21,584 nucleotides of DNA, from positions 1-21,584 of the forward strand of contig JAURLR010000335.1 of the NCBI GenBank assembly GCA_030831135.1, given 5' to 3'. Shown in pieces: positions 9,342 to 17,090 of the stretch. Origin of the DNA: Alphaproteobacteria bacterium. Lineage in GTDB: Bacteria; Pseudomonadota; Alphaproteobacteria; UBA6615. A program made the position numbers and the translations under genes. The notes beneath the pieces are model-generated. The model was given only the letters and a program-made list of their open reading frames with translations. It ran no database searches and was not told the DNA's origin. Numbering within the stretch: the first letter of the stretch is position 1; each line of letters starts with the position of its first letter.

Positions 9342-9407
9342 GAGAGCCCTGCAAAAGTCGGAATTGACCCCCATGACGGTGAAGCTCTACCGCGCTATCA
9401 TTCGGGC

Positions 9408-10400
9408 ATGACCACGCAAAAAGTACCCGTCATCGACATCGCGCCATTCCTCGCCGGGGAACGTGATGCGGTCGTCGAACAGGTCCGGGATGCCTGCGAG
9501 GGGATCGGGTTTTTCACCCTTGTGGGTCACGGCGTCGAGCCGGAGATCATCGAGGACCTGCGCACGAACGCACGCGGATTTTTCGCGCGCCCCGCCGAGG
9601 AGAAGAACACCGTCCACCATGCCGACCCGGCGCTGCCCCGCGGTTACCGGGCCATTGGTGACGAAGGACTGGCCTATGGATCGGGTGAGGAAACCCCGCC
9701 GGACCTGAAGGAAGTCTTCCATATGGGCCCGCCCGATTTCCCGAGCGACCCCTATCACACCTGTGAGGCGGCAGCGGGCCACTTCATCGAAAATGTCTAT
9801 CCGCAGTCTCCCGACAGCTTCCGCGCGGCAGCCACCACCTATTACAAGCGCCTGGAAACCCTCAGCCAGACCATCGAGGAAATCTTTGCGCTGGCCCTGG
9901 ACCTGCCACCGGATTTCTTTCGGGAATATACCGACCGTCAGATCGGGGCCTTGCGGATCATCCGCTACCCCCCGACCGAGACCGCTCCCCTGCCCGGCCA
10001 GTGGCGCGCGGGGGCACATACCGATTACGGCACCTTCACCGTGTTGCTCAGCGAGAACCGTCCCGGCGGACTGCAGGTCCACACCCGCGAGGGCAACTGG
10101 ATCGATGTCTCCACCCCGGCGGACGCCTTCGTGATCAATATCGGCGACCTGATGATGCGCTGGACCAATGACCGGTTCGTGTCCAACCCGCATCGGGTGG
10201 CAACCCCGCCCGCCGAGGCCGGTGCGGCGGCTGACCGTCTGTCCGTCGTGTTCTTCCATCACCCGAACTACGACGCCGAGATCAGCTGCATCCCGACCTG
10301 CACCGACGCGCAAAACCCGCCCAAATACGAACCTGTTTTTTCCGGCCCGTATCGGGTGTCCAAATACACCTCGACCCGGCTCAAGACCGAAAACGACTGA
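9408..10400 (+). CDS. 2-oxoglutarate/Fe(II)-dependent oxygenase, isopenicillin N synthase-like
   Basis: The ATG at 9408 gives a 330-residue protein starting MTTQKVPVIDIAPFL, the usual beginning of this family. The frame is open further upstream, but that part is the 86-bp repeat, so I reject the longer start. An N-terminal DIOX_N-type region (about 6-125; GFFTLVGHGV at 34-43) is followed by the double-stranded beta-helix core. The iron ligands are His204 and Asp206 (HTDYG) and His262 (NPHRV). Arg277 and Ser279 (RLS) form the usual 2-oxoglutarate carboxylate motif. The protein should therefore hydroxylate, desaturate or cyclise a small molecule; the substrate cannot be told from sequence. The next gene starts 8 bases later, so the two are probably co-transcribed. 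Confidence 0.93.
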   Translation: MTTQKVPVIDIAPFLAGERDAVVEQVRDACEGIGFFTLVGHGVEPEIIEDLRTNARGFFARPAEEKNTVHHADPALPRGYRAIGDEGLAYGSGEETPPDLKEVFHMGPPDFPSDPYHTCEAAAGHFIENVYPQSPDSFRAAATTYYKRLETLSQTIEEIFALALDLPPDFFREYTDRQIGALRIIRYPPTETAPLPGQWRAGAHTDYGTFTVLLSENRPGGLQVHTREGNWIDVSTPADAFVINIGDLMMRWTNDRFVSNPHRVATPPAEAGAAADRLSVVFFHHPNYDAEISCIPTCTDAQNPPKYEPVFSGPYRVSKYTSTRLKTEND

Positions 10401-10408
10401 GACCCGAC

Positions 10409-11179
10409 ATGGCAACATTTTTTCTCATTCACGGCGCCTGGCAGGGGTCCTGGGTCTGGCAGAAGCTGACACCGCTGTTGGAGGCGGCCGGCCATGCAGC
10501 CGTCGCGGTCGATCTGCCCGGCGATGGCCATGACGACACGCCACCCGAAACCGTCACGACCATGCGCATCGCCGAGAAGGTCGCATCCCTGATCGACCGG
10601 GTCGACGGCCCCGTCATTGTCCTGGGACACTCCATGGGTGGCACCGTGGCATCCCAGGTCAGCGAATTGCGCCCCGGACGTGTCTCTGTCGCGGTCTATC
10701 TTTGCGCCTTCCTGCTGCCTGACGGCCAATCCTGTATCGACTTCTACGCCCGAGCCTGGAAACCCTGGATGACCGGCGCCCATGCCCGTGTGACCCATTC
10801 GGAAGACGGTCTCGTCTCGATGATCGACCCGGAGGCAGCAGTCGAGGTCTTCTTCAACACCACCGACCCGGACGAGGCCCGCGCCGCAGCCGCGCGCCTC
10901 ACGCCTCAGCCCGAGGCCTCACGCCGGTCCCCGCTGCAACTCAGCGCGGAAAACTACGGATCGGTTCCCCGCGTCTATATCGAAACCCTGCAGGACAAAT
11001 CGGTCTTCCATGAGCTGCAGAAGCAGATGTACACCGAGACACCCGTCGACAGGCTCTACACGCTTGATACCGACCATGCTCCCCTCGTATGTGCGCCTGA
11101 GAAACTGACGGAAATTCTGGTCGAGATTGCCGACAAATACGCGTCGCAACATCCTGTTTCTCGTCAAGCCCGGACTTGA
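10409..11179 (+). CDS. Alpha/beta-hydrolase, plant methylesterase/hydroxynitrile lyase-like
   Basis: This 256-residue protein has the compact alpha/beta-hydrolase form seen in salicylate methylesterase and EstC-like enzymes: FLIHGAWQGSWVW at 5-17 (oxyanion-hole region), nucleophile Ser75 in GHSMGG (73-78), probable acid Asp196 (LQDKSV) and base His223 (DTDHAPL). It probably cleaves a small ester. It lies 8 bases after the oxygenase gene, suggesting a two-gene unit. The last six residues (SRQART) and the stop codon lie in or at the edge of a 30-bp intergenic repeat, so the C-terminus was probably altered by insertion of that repeat. The triad is complete and upstream of this point, so activity should be unaffected. 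Confidence 0.93.
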   Translation: MATFFLIHGAWQGSWVWQKLTPLLEAAGHAAVAVDLPGDGHDDTPPETVTTMRIAEKVASLIDRVDGPVIVLGHSMGGTVASQVSELRPGRVSVAVYLCAFLLPDGQSCIDFYARAWKPWMTGAHARVTHSEDGLVSMIDPEAAVEVFFNTTDPDEARAAAARLTPQPEASRRSPLQLSAENYGSVPRVYIETLQDKSVFHELQKQMYTETPVDRLYTLDTDHAPLVCAPEKLTEILVEIADKYASQHPVSRQART

Positions 11180-11192
11180 TTCGGGCATCTCC
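11163..11192. repeat. 30-bp intergenic repeat, copy 2, containing a stop codon
   Basis: GTCAAGCCCGGACTTGATTC continues to GGGCATCTCC, an inverted-repeat unit like that at 9217-9246. The TGA that ends the upstream hydrolase (11177-11179) lies inside it. Confidence 0.75.
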
Positions 11193-11233
11193 TGAACACC
11201 ACGAGACGTGATGCGCACGTCACCCCCGTCCAC

Positions 11234-11319
11234 GTCATTGCGAACCCACAGGATGAAGCAATCCAGAGCGGTCCTGGCTCTTCTCTGGATTGCATCGACG
11301 CTTCGCGCCTCGCAATGAC
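11234..11319. repeat. 86-bp composite palindromic repeat, copy 3
   Basis: The outer arms GTCATTGCGA and TCGCAATGAC and the inner arms GCAATCCAGAG and CTCTGGATTGC are all perfect. It is in direct orientation with copy 2 (9256-9341), and both are preceded by CCCCC(A/G)TCCAC. Together copies 2 and 3 bracket the oxygenase and hydrolase genes. Confidence 0.88.
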
Positions 11320-11350
11320 AACAGCCCGACACGGACTACGCGCCCCTTGA

Positions 11351-11379
11351 TGTAGGGGCGGGCTTCAAACCCGCCCGCC
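11351..11379. repeat. GGGCGGG...CCCGCCC palindromic repeat
   Basis: The arms GGGCGGG (11356-11362) and CCCGCCC (11370-11376) surround CTTCAAA. The wider TGTAGGGGCGGGCTTCAAAC context resembles another common alphaproteobacterial intergenic repeat. It lies 8 bases before the infC terminator hairpin. Together with two other repeats it fills the whole gap 11180-11387, where I see no gene. Confidence 0.6.
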
Positions 11380-11387
11380 TTGGGTCA

Positions 11388-11422
11388 CAAAAAAGCCCCG
11401 GGCGATGTGCGCACGGGGCTTT
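11388..11422 (-). terminator. Intrinsic terminator of thrS-infC
   Basis: Read on the minus strand, AAAGCCCCG and CGGGGCTTT pair across a 13-base loop and the 3' arm runs into a tract of six T. It lies 27 bases after the infC stop. It ends the thrS-infC transcript, and shows that infC is no longer transcribed directly into rpmI. Confidence 0.85.
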
Positions 11423-11448
11423 CTGTTTCTGATCTGACGCGGGTGCCG

Positions 11449-11988
11449 CTAGCGCGGGGACATCACCATCACCATTTGACGGCCTTCCATCTTCGGCATC
11501 TGCTCGACCTTTGCGATCTCGTCGAGTTCGCCACGCACACGTTCGAGAACCTGCGCGCCCAGATCCTGATGGGCCATCTCGCGGCCACGGAACCGAAGGG
11601 TGACCTTGACCTTGTCACCGTCATCAATGAACCGGCGGGCGCTGCGCATCTTCACGTCATAATCATGGGTGTCGATGTTCGGGCGAAGCTTGATCTCCTT
11701 GACCTCGATCGTCTTCTGCTTCTTGCGCGCCTCGTTCTTCTTCTTCTGTTCCTGATATTTCAGCTTGCCGTAATCGATAATCTTGCAGACCGGCGGCGAG
11801 GCGTTCGGTGACACCTCGACAAGGTCAAGACCTGAATCCGCCGCGCGCTGCAGCGCGGCATCAAGTGCAACAACGCCGAGCTGTTCGCCATCTTCGGCAA
11901 CAAGGCGGACTTCGGATACTTCAATATCTTCGTTGATCCGTGGGCCCTCGCGCTTCGGGGGGCTCACATCTACTGGACGCCTAGCGAT
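11449..11988 (-). CDS. infC: Translation initiation factor IF-3, probable AUC start
   Basis: IF3 binds the 30S subunit, prevents 70S association and proofreads the start codon and initiator tRNA. The sequence has the N-domain ([39 protein letters not shown]), the basic helical linker ([18 protein letters not shown]) and the C-domain (KEIKLRPNI through [10 protein letters not shown] and the MVMSPR end). The first conventional in-frame start is GTG at 11967, with no ribosome-binding site. Seven codons further up, ATC at 11988-11986 lies 7 bases after AAGGAG and begins the frame (M)[17 protein letters not shown], which matches the ARRP-type N-terminus I recall for alphaproteobacterial IF3. I therefore start at ATC (179 aa). 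An ATA lies one codon earlier but only 4 bases from the AAGGAG. E. coli infC uses AUU and is autoregulated through it. Confidence 0.93.
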   Translation of the reverse strand: MARRPVDVSPPKREGPRINEDIEVSEVRLVAEDGEQLGVVALDAALQRAADSGLDLVEVSPNASPPVCKIIDYGKLKYQEQKKKNEARKKQKTIEVKEIKLRPNIDTHDYDVKMRSARRFIDDGDKVKVTLRFRGREMAHQDLGAQVLERVRGELDEIAKVEQMPKMEGRQMVMVMSPR

Positions 11989-11995
11989 TATCGTT

Positions 11996-12001
11996 CTCCT
12001 T
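11996..12001 (-). promoter_or_regulatory. Shine-Dalgarno sequence deciding the infC start
   Basis: AAGGAG on the minus strand is one of the strongest ribosome-binding sites in the window. No ATG, GTG or TTG lies at useful distance in the infC frame, while ATC follows after 7 bases. An ATG at 11969 is out of frame and meets a stop at once. Confidence 0.75.
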
Positions 12002-12023
12002 GGATGATTTGTTCATAGGTTAA

Positions 12024-12029
12024 ACTATA
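12024..12029 (-). promoter_or_regulatory. Possible -10 element for a separate infC transcript
   Basis: TATAGT on the minus strand lies in the short AT-rich gap after the thrS stop. I find no convincing -35 hexamer at 16-18 bases, so infC may instead depend on read-through from thrS. Confidence 0.2.
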
Positions 12030-12039
12030 GCACGCCCTC

Positions 12040-13995
12040 TCAGGCGGCGTCTTTATGCGCAGGACTTTGCGCTTCGGTACTAAGTTTGCCGACCGCGTCG
12101 GCCAACGCAAGCACTTCCTGATCCTTCGAACCCAGCCGGCGAACAGCCACCGTGCCTTCTTCGGCTTCCCGACGTCCGACAACGAGGATCGCGGGCACAT
12201 GCAGATGGCTGTGTTCGCGGACCTTGTAGTTGATCTTCTCGTTACGGGTATCGGCTTCGACCCGCAATCCCGCCGCGCGACAGGCCGCAGCCACTTCTTT
12301 GGCATAATCGTCGGCATCGTTGGTGATCGTCGCGACCACCACCTGAACCGGCGCCAGCCAGAGCGGGAAACGCCCGGCATAGTTCTCGATCAGAATACCA
12401 AGAAACCGTTCGAAGGATCCCAGAATTGCGCGATGCAGCATCACAGGGCGGGCCTTCTCGCCGTCTTCGTCGATATAGGTCGCATCCAGCCGCTCGGGCA
12501 GCACGAAATCGACCTGCAGCGTGCCACACTGCCAGTCGCGCCCGATGGCATCCCGCAGCACGAATTCCAGCTTCGGACCATAGAACGCGCCCTCACCCGG
12601 ATTGAGCGTGAAATCCAGCCCCGCCGCGCGCGTGGCTTCCATCAGGGCGGCTTCGGCCCGATCCCAGGTTGCATCATCACCCGCGCGCACTTCGGGGCGG
12701 TCGGAGAACTTCACCGCGACTTCGGTAAATCCGAAATCGCGATAGACCGATTGCAGCAATTCGCAGAAGGCCTTGGTCTCGGCCACAATCTGATCCTCGC
12801 GACAGAAGATATGCGCATCGTCCTGGGTGAAGGCGCGCACACGCATGATGCCGTGCAACGCGCCCGAGGGCTCATAGCGATGGCATGAGCCAAATTCCGC
12901 CATGCGGATCGGCAGGTCGCGATAGCTCGTCATGCCCGAATGGCTGTAGATCTGCACATGGCACGGACAGTTCATCGGTTTGACGGCGAGAACGCGTTCA
13001 TCCTCGGCATCGATGGTGAACATGTGCTCGCGGAACTTCTCCCAATGGCCCGAGCGCTCCCAGAGCACGCGGTCCACAAGCTGCGGTGTTTTGACCTCGA
13101 TATACCCGGCATCGTCCAGGCGCGAACGCATGTAATCCTCGGCCACGCGATAGAGCGTCCAGCCATTGGCATGCCAGAAGACTGAGCCGACCGCTTCTTC
13201 CTGGATGTGGAACAGGTTCATCTCGCGGCCGATGCGGCGATGATCGCGCTTCTCGGCCTCCTCGATCATGGTCAGATGAGCCTTGAGCTCCTTCTCGTTC
13301 CGCCACGCCGTGCCGTAGATGCGCTGGAGCTGCGGGTTCGCCGCATCGCCACGCCAATAGGCACCAGCAACCCGCATGATCTTGAAGGCCTTGGGAAGCT
13401 TGCCCGTTGAGGGCAAATGCGGACCGCGGCACAGATCGACCCAGTCACCCTGCCGGTACATCGTGATGTCTTCGCCCTCGGGCAGCTCGCCAACCCATTC
13501 CGCCTTGAAGGTCTCGCCCTCCTTGGCAAAGAAGTCGCGGACATCGTCCTTCGTCCAGACCTCGCGGATGATCTGCTCATCGCGGCTGACGATCTCTTCC
13601 ATCTTCTTCTCGATGGTCTCGAAGTCCTCCGTGGAGAACGGCGCTTCGCGATGGAAGTCATAATAAAACCCGTCTTCCGTCGACGGACCGAAGGTGATCT
13701 GGGTGCCCGGAAACAGTTCCTGCACGGCCTCGGCCAGCACATGGGCGGCATCATGGCGGATCAGTTCGAGCGCATCATCGTCCTTGAGGGTGATGATCGC
13801 CAGTTCGCTGTCGGCCTCGATGGGACGCGCGAGATCACGGATTTCGCCATCGACCCGCACCGCAAGCGCGGCCTTGGCCAGGCCTGAACCGATATCGGCT
13901 GCGACATCCGCGCCTGTCACGCCGCGCGCATAGGTGCGCGCGCTGCCATCGGGCAGCGTGATCGTAATCTGGTCGGCGGATGCTAGGTCGGACAT
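12040..13995 (-). CDS. thrS: Threonine--tRNA ligase
   Basis: A 651-residue full-length ThrRS. The N-terminal TGS domain (about 8-70) is followed by the editing domain with its zinc-like site HDAAH (His81, His85) and Cys189/His193 (DLCRGPH), which removes serine from mischarged tRNA-Thr. The class II catalytic core has the zinc ligands Cys343 (MNCPCHV), His395 (DDAHIF) and His521 (LHRAILGS), plus [19 protein letters not shown]. The anticodon-binding domain makes up the C-terminus. It starts 39 bases after the upstream glycosyltransferase stop, with GATGGGGACG as ribosome-binding site, and is followed after 51 bases by infC, the widely conserved thrS-infC pairing. I saw no operator-like tRNA mimic in the short leader. 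Confidence 0.98.
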   Translation of the reverse strand: MSDLASADQITITLPDGSARTYARGVTGADVAADIGSGLAKAALAVRVDGEIRDLARPIEADSELAIITLKDDDALELIRHDAAHVLAEAVQELFPGTQITFGPSTEDGFYYDFHREAPFSTEDFETIEKKMEEIVSRDEQIIREVWTKDDVRDFFAKEGETFKAEWVGELPEGEDITMYRQGDWVDLCRGPHLPSTGKLPKAFKIMRVAGAYWRGDAANPQLQRIYGTAWRNEKELKAHLTMIEEAEKRDHRRIGREMNLFHIQEEAVGSVFWHANGWTLYRVAEDYMRSRLDDAGYIEVKTPQLVDRVLWERSGHWEKFREHMFTIDAEDERVLAVKPMNCPCHVQIYSHSGMTSYRDLPIRMAEFGSCHRYEPSGALHGIMRVRAFTQDDAHIFCREDQIVAETKAFCELLQSVYRDFGFTEVAVKFSDRPEVRAGDDATWDRAEAALMEATRAAGLDFTLNPGEGAFYGPKLEFVLRDAIGRDWQCGTLQVDFVLPERLDATYIDEDGEKARPVMLHRAILGSFERFLGILIENYAGRFPLWLAPVQVVVATITNDADDYAKEVAAACRAAGLRVEADTRNEKINYKVREHSHLHVPAILVVGRREAEEGTVAVRRLGSKDQEVLALADAVGKLSTEAQSPAHKDAA

Positions 13996-14034
13996 ATCGT
14001 CCCCATCGTAAAAGATAAAAGGTGAAAGCGGGAT

Positions 14035-14967
14035 TTAATCCAGCTTGAGCTCTGCTTCAACCTCATCGACCGAAAGTTCGGTCAGGAGGTCGCGGCGCAG
14101 GATCGTGACGTCGGGACCCTTTTGAGCACACAACGCGGGGTCAGAGGCAAAAGAATAAAGCGCGACGGTCGGACAACCTGCCGTCGCGATGATGTGCATG
14201 GGGCCTGTGTCGTTGCCGACCGCGCCAGCCGCACCGCGCGCCAGCACGACAATTTCGGCAAAGCTTGTCTCGGCGGTCAGGTCACGGGCGCCCGCGCAGA
14301 AGGAGTCGACCGTCCCCGTGGCATGGGCATCCGCACCCGCGCCGATCAGGACAGGCGTCACGCCTTTTGCGACGAGACGCCGCGCCAGTTCCGTGTAGGA
14401 CCCCACAGGCCAGCGTTTCTCGGGACGATGCGCCGAACCACCCGGCACCATCAGGACATAGGGTTTCTCGATCCCGAAGCGCGAGACATCCGCGCGCACC
14501 CAATCGAGGGACGGTGCCGGCACGTCGGCAATCCCCGCCATCGCAAGTTGCTCGGCCTGGCGATCAACCGTGTGCATGTCATCGCGCTTCTTGTTGGCAT
14601 GGGGGTGCGAGGCGAACCGCGCAATTCCCGACCATTCGGGCCGACGCCCGGGCAACATGATGTGAAAATAGCTGCTCGACCGGTCCGAGGTCTGGAGGTC
14701 GTAGACCCGGTCGAACTGTCCCCGCTTGAGGCGATGCCGCAGCCAAAACCAGGCGCGCCAGTTCTTCCAGCCGGGGCGCTTGTCGACCCAGATATCATCG
14801 AACCAGCCGCTTGCCTCGAGAAACTCCCGATAGGCCGGGCCGGTCAGCAAGGTGATATGCGCATCCTTGTGATGTTCACGGATCGCGGCAAACGGACCGG
14901 TTGCCTGCACGACATCGCCCAACGCACCGAGCTTGATCACGAGTATGCGCGGGGCCGCATTGCTCAA
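14035..14967 (-). CDS. Glycosyltransferase family 9 (heptosyltransferase-like)
   Basis: A GT-B enzyme like WaaC/WaaF-type heptosyltransferases, which extend LPS or other surface glycans on the inner face of the cytoplasmic membrane. The N-domain begins ILVIKLGALGDVVQ (8-21; Asp18 sits at the family's catalytic Asp position), and the donor-binding domain has VPGGSAHRPEKRWP (174-187) and GNDTGPMHI (251-259). I prefer TTG at 14967 as start. It overlaps the TGA of the upstream glycosyltransferase as TTGA, gives MSNAAPRILV, a normal family N-terminus, and yields 310 residues. An ATG at 15018 is possible, but its extra 17 residues resemble nothing in the family. Which sugar it moves is unknown. Confidence 0.9.
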   Translation of the reverse strand: MSNAAPRILVIKLGALGDVVQATGPFAAIREHHKDAHITLLTGPAYREFLEASGWFDDIWVDKRPGWKNWRAWFWLRHRLKRGQFDRVYDLQTSDRSSSYFHIMLPGRRPEWSGIARFASHPHANKKRDDMHTVDRQAEQLAMAGIADVPAPSLDWVRADVSRFGIEKPYVLMVPGGSAHRPEKRWPVGSYTELARRLVAKGVTPVLIGAGADAHATGTVDSFCAGARDLTAETSFAEIVVLARGAAGAVGNDTGPMHIIATAGCPTVALYSFASDPALCAQKGPDVTILRRDLLTELSVDEVEAELKLD

Positions 14968-16217
14968 TTTTTGTGGCTCTCGAACACGGCGGCATAGATA
15001 CGCAGGGTCGAAGCACACATGCCGGATTTGGCATAGAGCGAACGGGCGTGATCGGACGCACGGACAGCGAGCGCGGCGCGCGCATCGGCATCGAGCGACA
15101 AGGCGGTTTCCAGCGCCTCGGCAAATTCCTGCGGATTACCCGGCGCGAAACGCCAGCCGGTCACACCATCGACCACCTGTTCAGCCGCTCCGCCATGATC
15201 GGCCACCACCACCGGGCGGCCCATGGCCTGGGCTTCGGCGATGACCCGCCCGAAGGCTTCCGGGTCGGTCGAGGCCGAAACCACAACATCCGAAAGCATG
15301 TAGGCGGCAGGCATATCATCACAATGTCCGACGATCTGGACGTTGCCACCAAGACCTTTTTCGGCGATCTGGTCTTCGAGTTCCCTGCGATAGGCTTCCC
15401 GCCCCTGGTCGGAACCCACGAGCAGGCCGGTGATGTTGAAATTCTCCGGCCCAAGACGGGACTTCAGCCGGGCCAGCGCTTCGATGAACAGCAACTGGCC
15501 CTTCCAGCGGGTCAGCCGGCCCGGCAGCAAGACAACCGTATTGTCATCCGGCACGCGCCAACGGGTCGCCACCTCGATCATGCGGTTCGGGTTGAAACCC
15601 TCGGCATCAAAGCGCGCGGTGTCGATACCGCGTGGCACCACATGCACCTTGGGACCGGTAACCCCGTAATTCTCCGCAATATGATTCGCGATGAAATTGG
15701 AATTCGCGATCACGGCATCCGCATCGGTCATCACCGCGTTGTAGCGTTTCTTCAGATCACCCAGCAGCCCGGTACCGAAATTGTAGGTACCGTGAAAGGT
15801 GGTCACGAAAGGCAACCCGGCGGCACATGCAGCCGCACGCGCGCTCCACGCCGGAGCGCGGGAGCGCGCATGCACGAGTTCGATATCCTCGGCGTCGATC
15901 ACGTCTCGCAGGCGCTGGATGTTGCGCCGGATCACAAAGGGGTTTTTGGACGCGAGCGGCAGAGTGATGTGTTTCGCACCACGCCGCTCCAGTTCCACCA
16001 CCTGACGTCCGCCTTCCGAGGCAACGACCGCTTTCTTTCCAGCGAGCACCAGCGCCTCGGCCACATCTATGGCGCTGCGCTCTACACCACCGCCCCCAAT
16101 ATCAAGGGACGGCAGAACCTGGAGCATGACTGGCAGGCGGGCCGCCGTGTCACGACGAGCCCCCCCGTCCGTTCGTGCGGCAGCGGGTATGGTGCTAGAG
16201 TTGAAAGCCTCGTTCAT
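14964..16217 (-). CDS. Glycosyltransferase family 4
   Basis: A 417-residue retaining GT-B glycosyltransferase, probably adding a sugar to LPS core or exopolysaccharide. After an N-terminal extension of about 30 residues comes LQVLPSLDIGGGGVERS (32-48), the acceptor-side Rossmann domain, then the donor domain with LPGRLTRWKG (231-240; Arg234 and Lys239 contact the nucleotide-sugar phosphates in this family) and the EX7E motif (Glu320 and Glu328 in DPEAFGRVIAE). The ATG at 16217 has AGGA 6 bases upstream; an internal ATG at 16127 lacks a site, and upstream extension to 16541 would cross the divergent hydrolase gene. The next glycosyltransferase overlaps its stop, so the two are translationally coupled. 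Confidence 0.92.
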   Translation of the reverse strand: MNEAFNSSTIPAAARTDGGARRDTAARLPVMLQVLPSLDIGGGGVERSAIDVAEALVLAGKKAVVASEGGRQVVELERRGAKHITLPLASKNPFVIRRNIQRLRDVIDAEDIELVHARSRAPAWSARAAACAAGLPFVTTFHGTYNFGTGLLGDLKKRYNAVMTDADAVIANSNFIANHIAENYGVTGPKVHVVPRGIDTARFDAEGFNPNRMIEVATRWRVPDDNTVVLLPGRLTRWKGQLLFIEALARLKSRLGPENFNITGLLVGSDQGREAYRRELEDQIAEKGLGGNVQIVGHCDDMPAAYMLSDVVVSASTDPEAFGRVIAEAQAMGRPVVVADHGGAAEQVVDGVTGWRFAPGNPQEFAEALETALSLDADARAALAVRASDHARSLYAKSGMCASTLRIYAAVFESHKN

Positions 16218-16244
16218 CCGTCCTGCGTTTCTGTTCCGCGATTC

Positions 16245-17090
16245 ATGGCAATGGTTTCCACCGACAGCGCTCTTGAATACATCAAAGCCGAAGACGGCAC
16301 GCGGCTGGCATTTGTCGCGACCGCAGCGACGCACCCCGATCCGGGACCCGGAATCGTGTTTCTGGGTGGCTTTATGTCTGACATGACGGGCCAGAAGGCA
16401 ACCGTTTTGGAAGCCTGGGCCCGAGAAACCGGTCGCGCCTTCCTGCGTCTCGACTATGGCGGCCATGGAAAATCCGGCGGCGAATTCCACGACGGCACCA
16501 TCGGAGGATGGTGCTCTCACGCCCTGACCGTGATCCGTCATGCCGGAAAAACCGTTGCCGGACTGGACGAGAGTCTGGTGCTGGTGGGCTCATCCATGGG
16601 CGGCTGGATGGCCGCACTCATCGCCCGCAATCTTTCACAATCAGGCGGAAAACAGCGCGCCACCGGCCTTGTCACCATTGCAGCCGCACCCGATTTCACC
16701 GAAGACCTGATGCCCGCCCGTCTGGGCCCCGAAGTCATGGCCCAGATCGCGGAAACCGGAATTTACGAAGCACCATCTGCCTATTCCGAACGCCCCTATG
16801 TGATTACCCGCGCCTTGCTCGAAGATGGCCGGGAAAATCTTGTGCTGACCAAACCGCTCGATCTGGATATCCCGGCACGCCTGATTCACGGCACCGCCGA
16901 CCCGGACGTTCCCTGGACCCAGTCCGAAAAGCTCATGCACGCCCTGAACTCCAGCGATGTAGAACTGATCCTGGTGAAGGATGGCGACCATCGCCTTTCC
17001 ACACCGGCCGATCTGGCGCGGCTGACCCATATTGTGGGAACGCTGTGTGATCAGCTCTCCGCCAGCAGGGCCGCCAGCCCCGCCCGATAA
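16245..17090 (+). CDS. Alpha/beta-hydrolase, ABHD10-like esterase/thioesterase
   Basis: This 281-residue hydrolase has nucleophile Ser117 in GSSMGG (115-120), acid Asp219 (HGTADPDVP) and base His249 (DGDHRLS). The order and LRLDYGGHGKSGGEF (68-82) resemble human ABHD10 and its bacterial relatives, which act as acyl-glucuronide esterases or protein depalmitoylases in mitochondria. The bacterial substrate is unknown. ATGs at 16245 and 16251 are both possible, neither with a strong ribosome-binding site. The divergent glycosyltransferase starts only 27 bases away, so promoters must overlap coding sequence. Its last 40 bases overlap the convergent next gene. Confidence 0.9.
   Translation: MAMVSTDSALEYIKAEDGTRLAFVATAATHPDPGPGIVFLGGFMSDMTGQKATVLEAWARETGRAFLRLDYGGHGKSGGEFHDGTIGGWCSHALTVIRHAGKTVAGLDESLVLVGSSMGGWMAALIARNLSQSGGKQRATGLVTIAAAPDFTEDLMPARLGPEVMAQIAETGIYEAPSAYSERPYVITRALLEDGRENLVLTKPLDLDIPARLIHGTADPDVPWTQSEKLMHALNSSDVELILVKDGDHRLSTPADLARLTHIVGTLCDQLSASRAASPAR

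Noticed and set aside
8307..9374. 355-residue open frame antisense to the second SDR gene
   Set aside because: A shadow of the SDR gene that also runs through the palindromic repeat; no family motifs.
9312..9407. N-terminal extension of the oxygenase
   Set aside because: It encodes part of the 86-bp repeat; MTTQKVPVIDI at 9408 is a normal family start.
7568..11179. Complete biosynthetic gene cluster
   Set aside because: Two SDR-like proteins, one oxygenase and one esterase may act on small molecules, but there is no scaffold-forming enzyme, transporter or regulator to support a named pathway.
14973..16244. 424-residue N-terminal extension of the ABHD10-like hydrolase
   Set aside because: It is antisense to the complete GT4 gene; the hydrolase family starts at about MAMVSTDSAL.
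16218..16541. N-terminal extension of GT4 by 108 residues
   Set aside because: It would lie antisense to the first third of the hydrolase and has no family similarity; MNEAF at 16217 has a ribosome-binding site.
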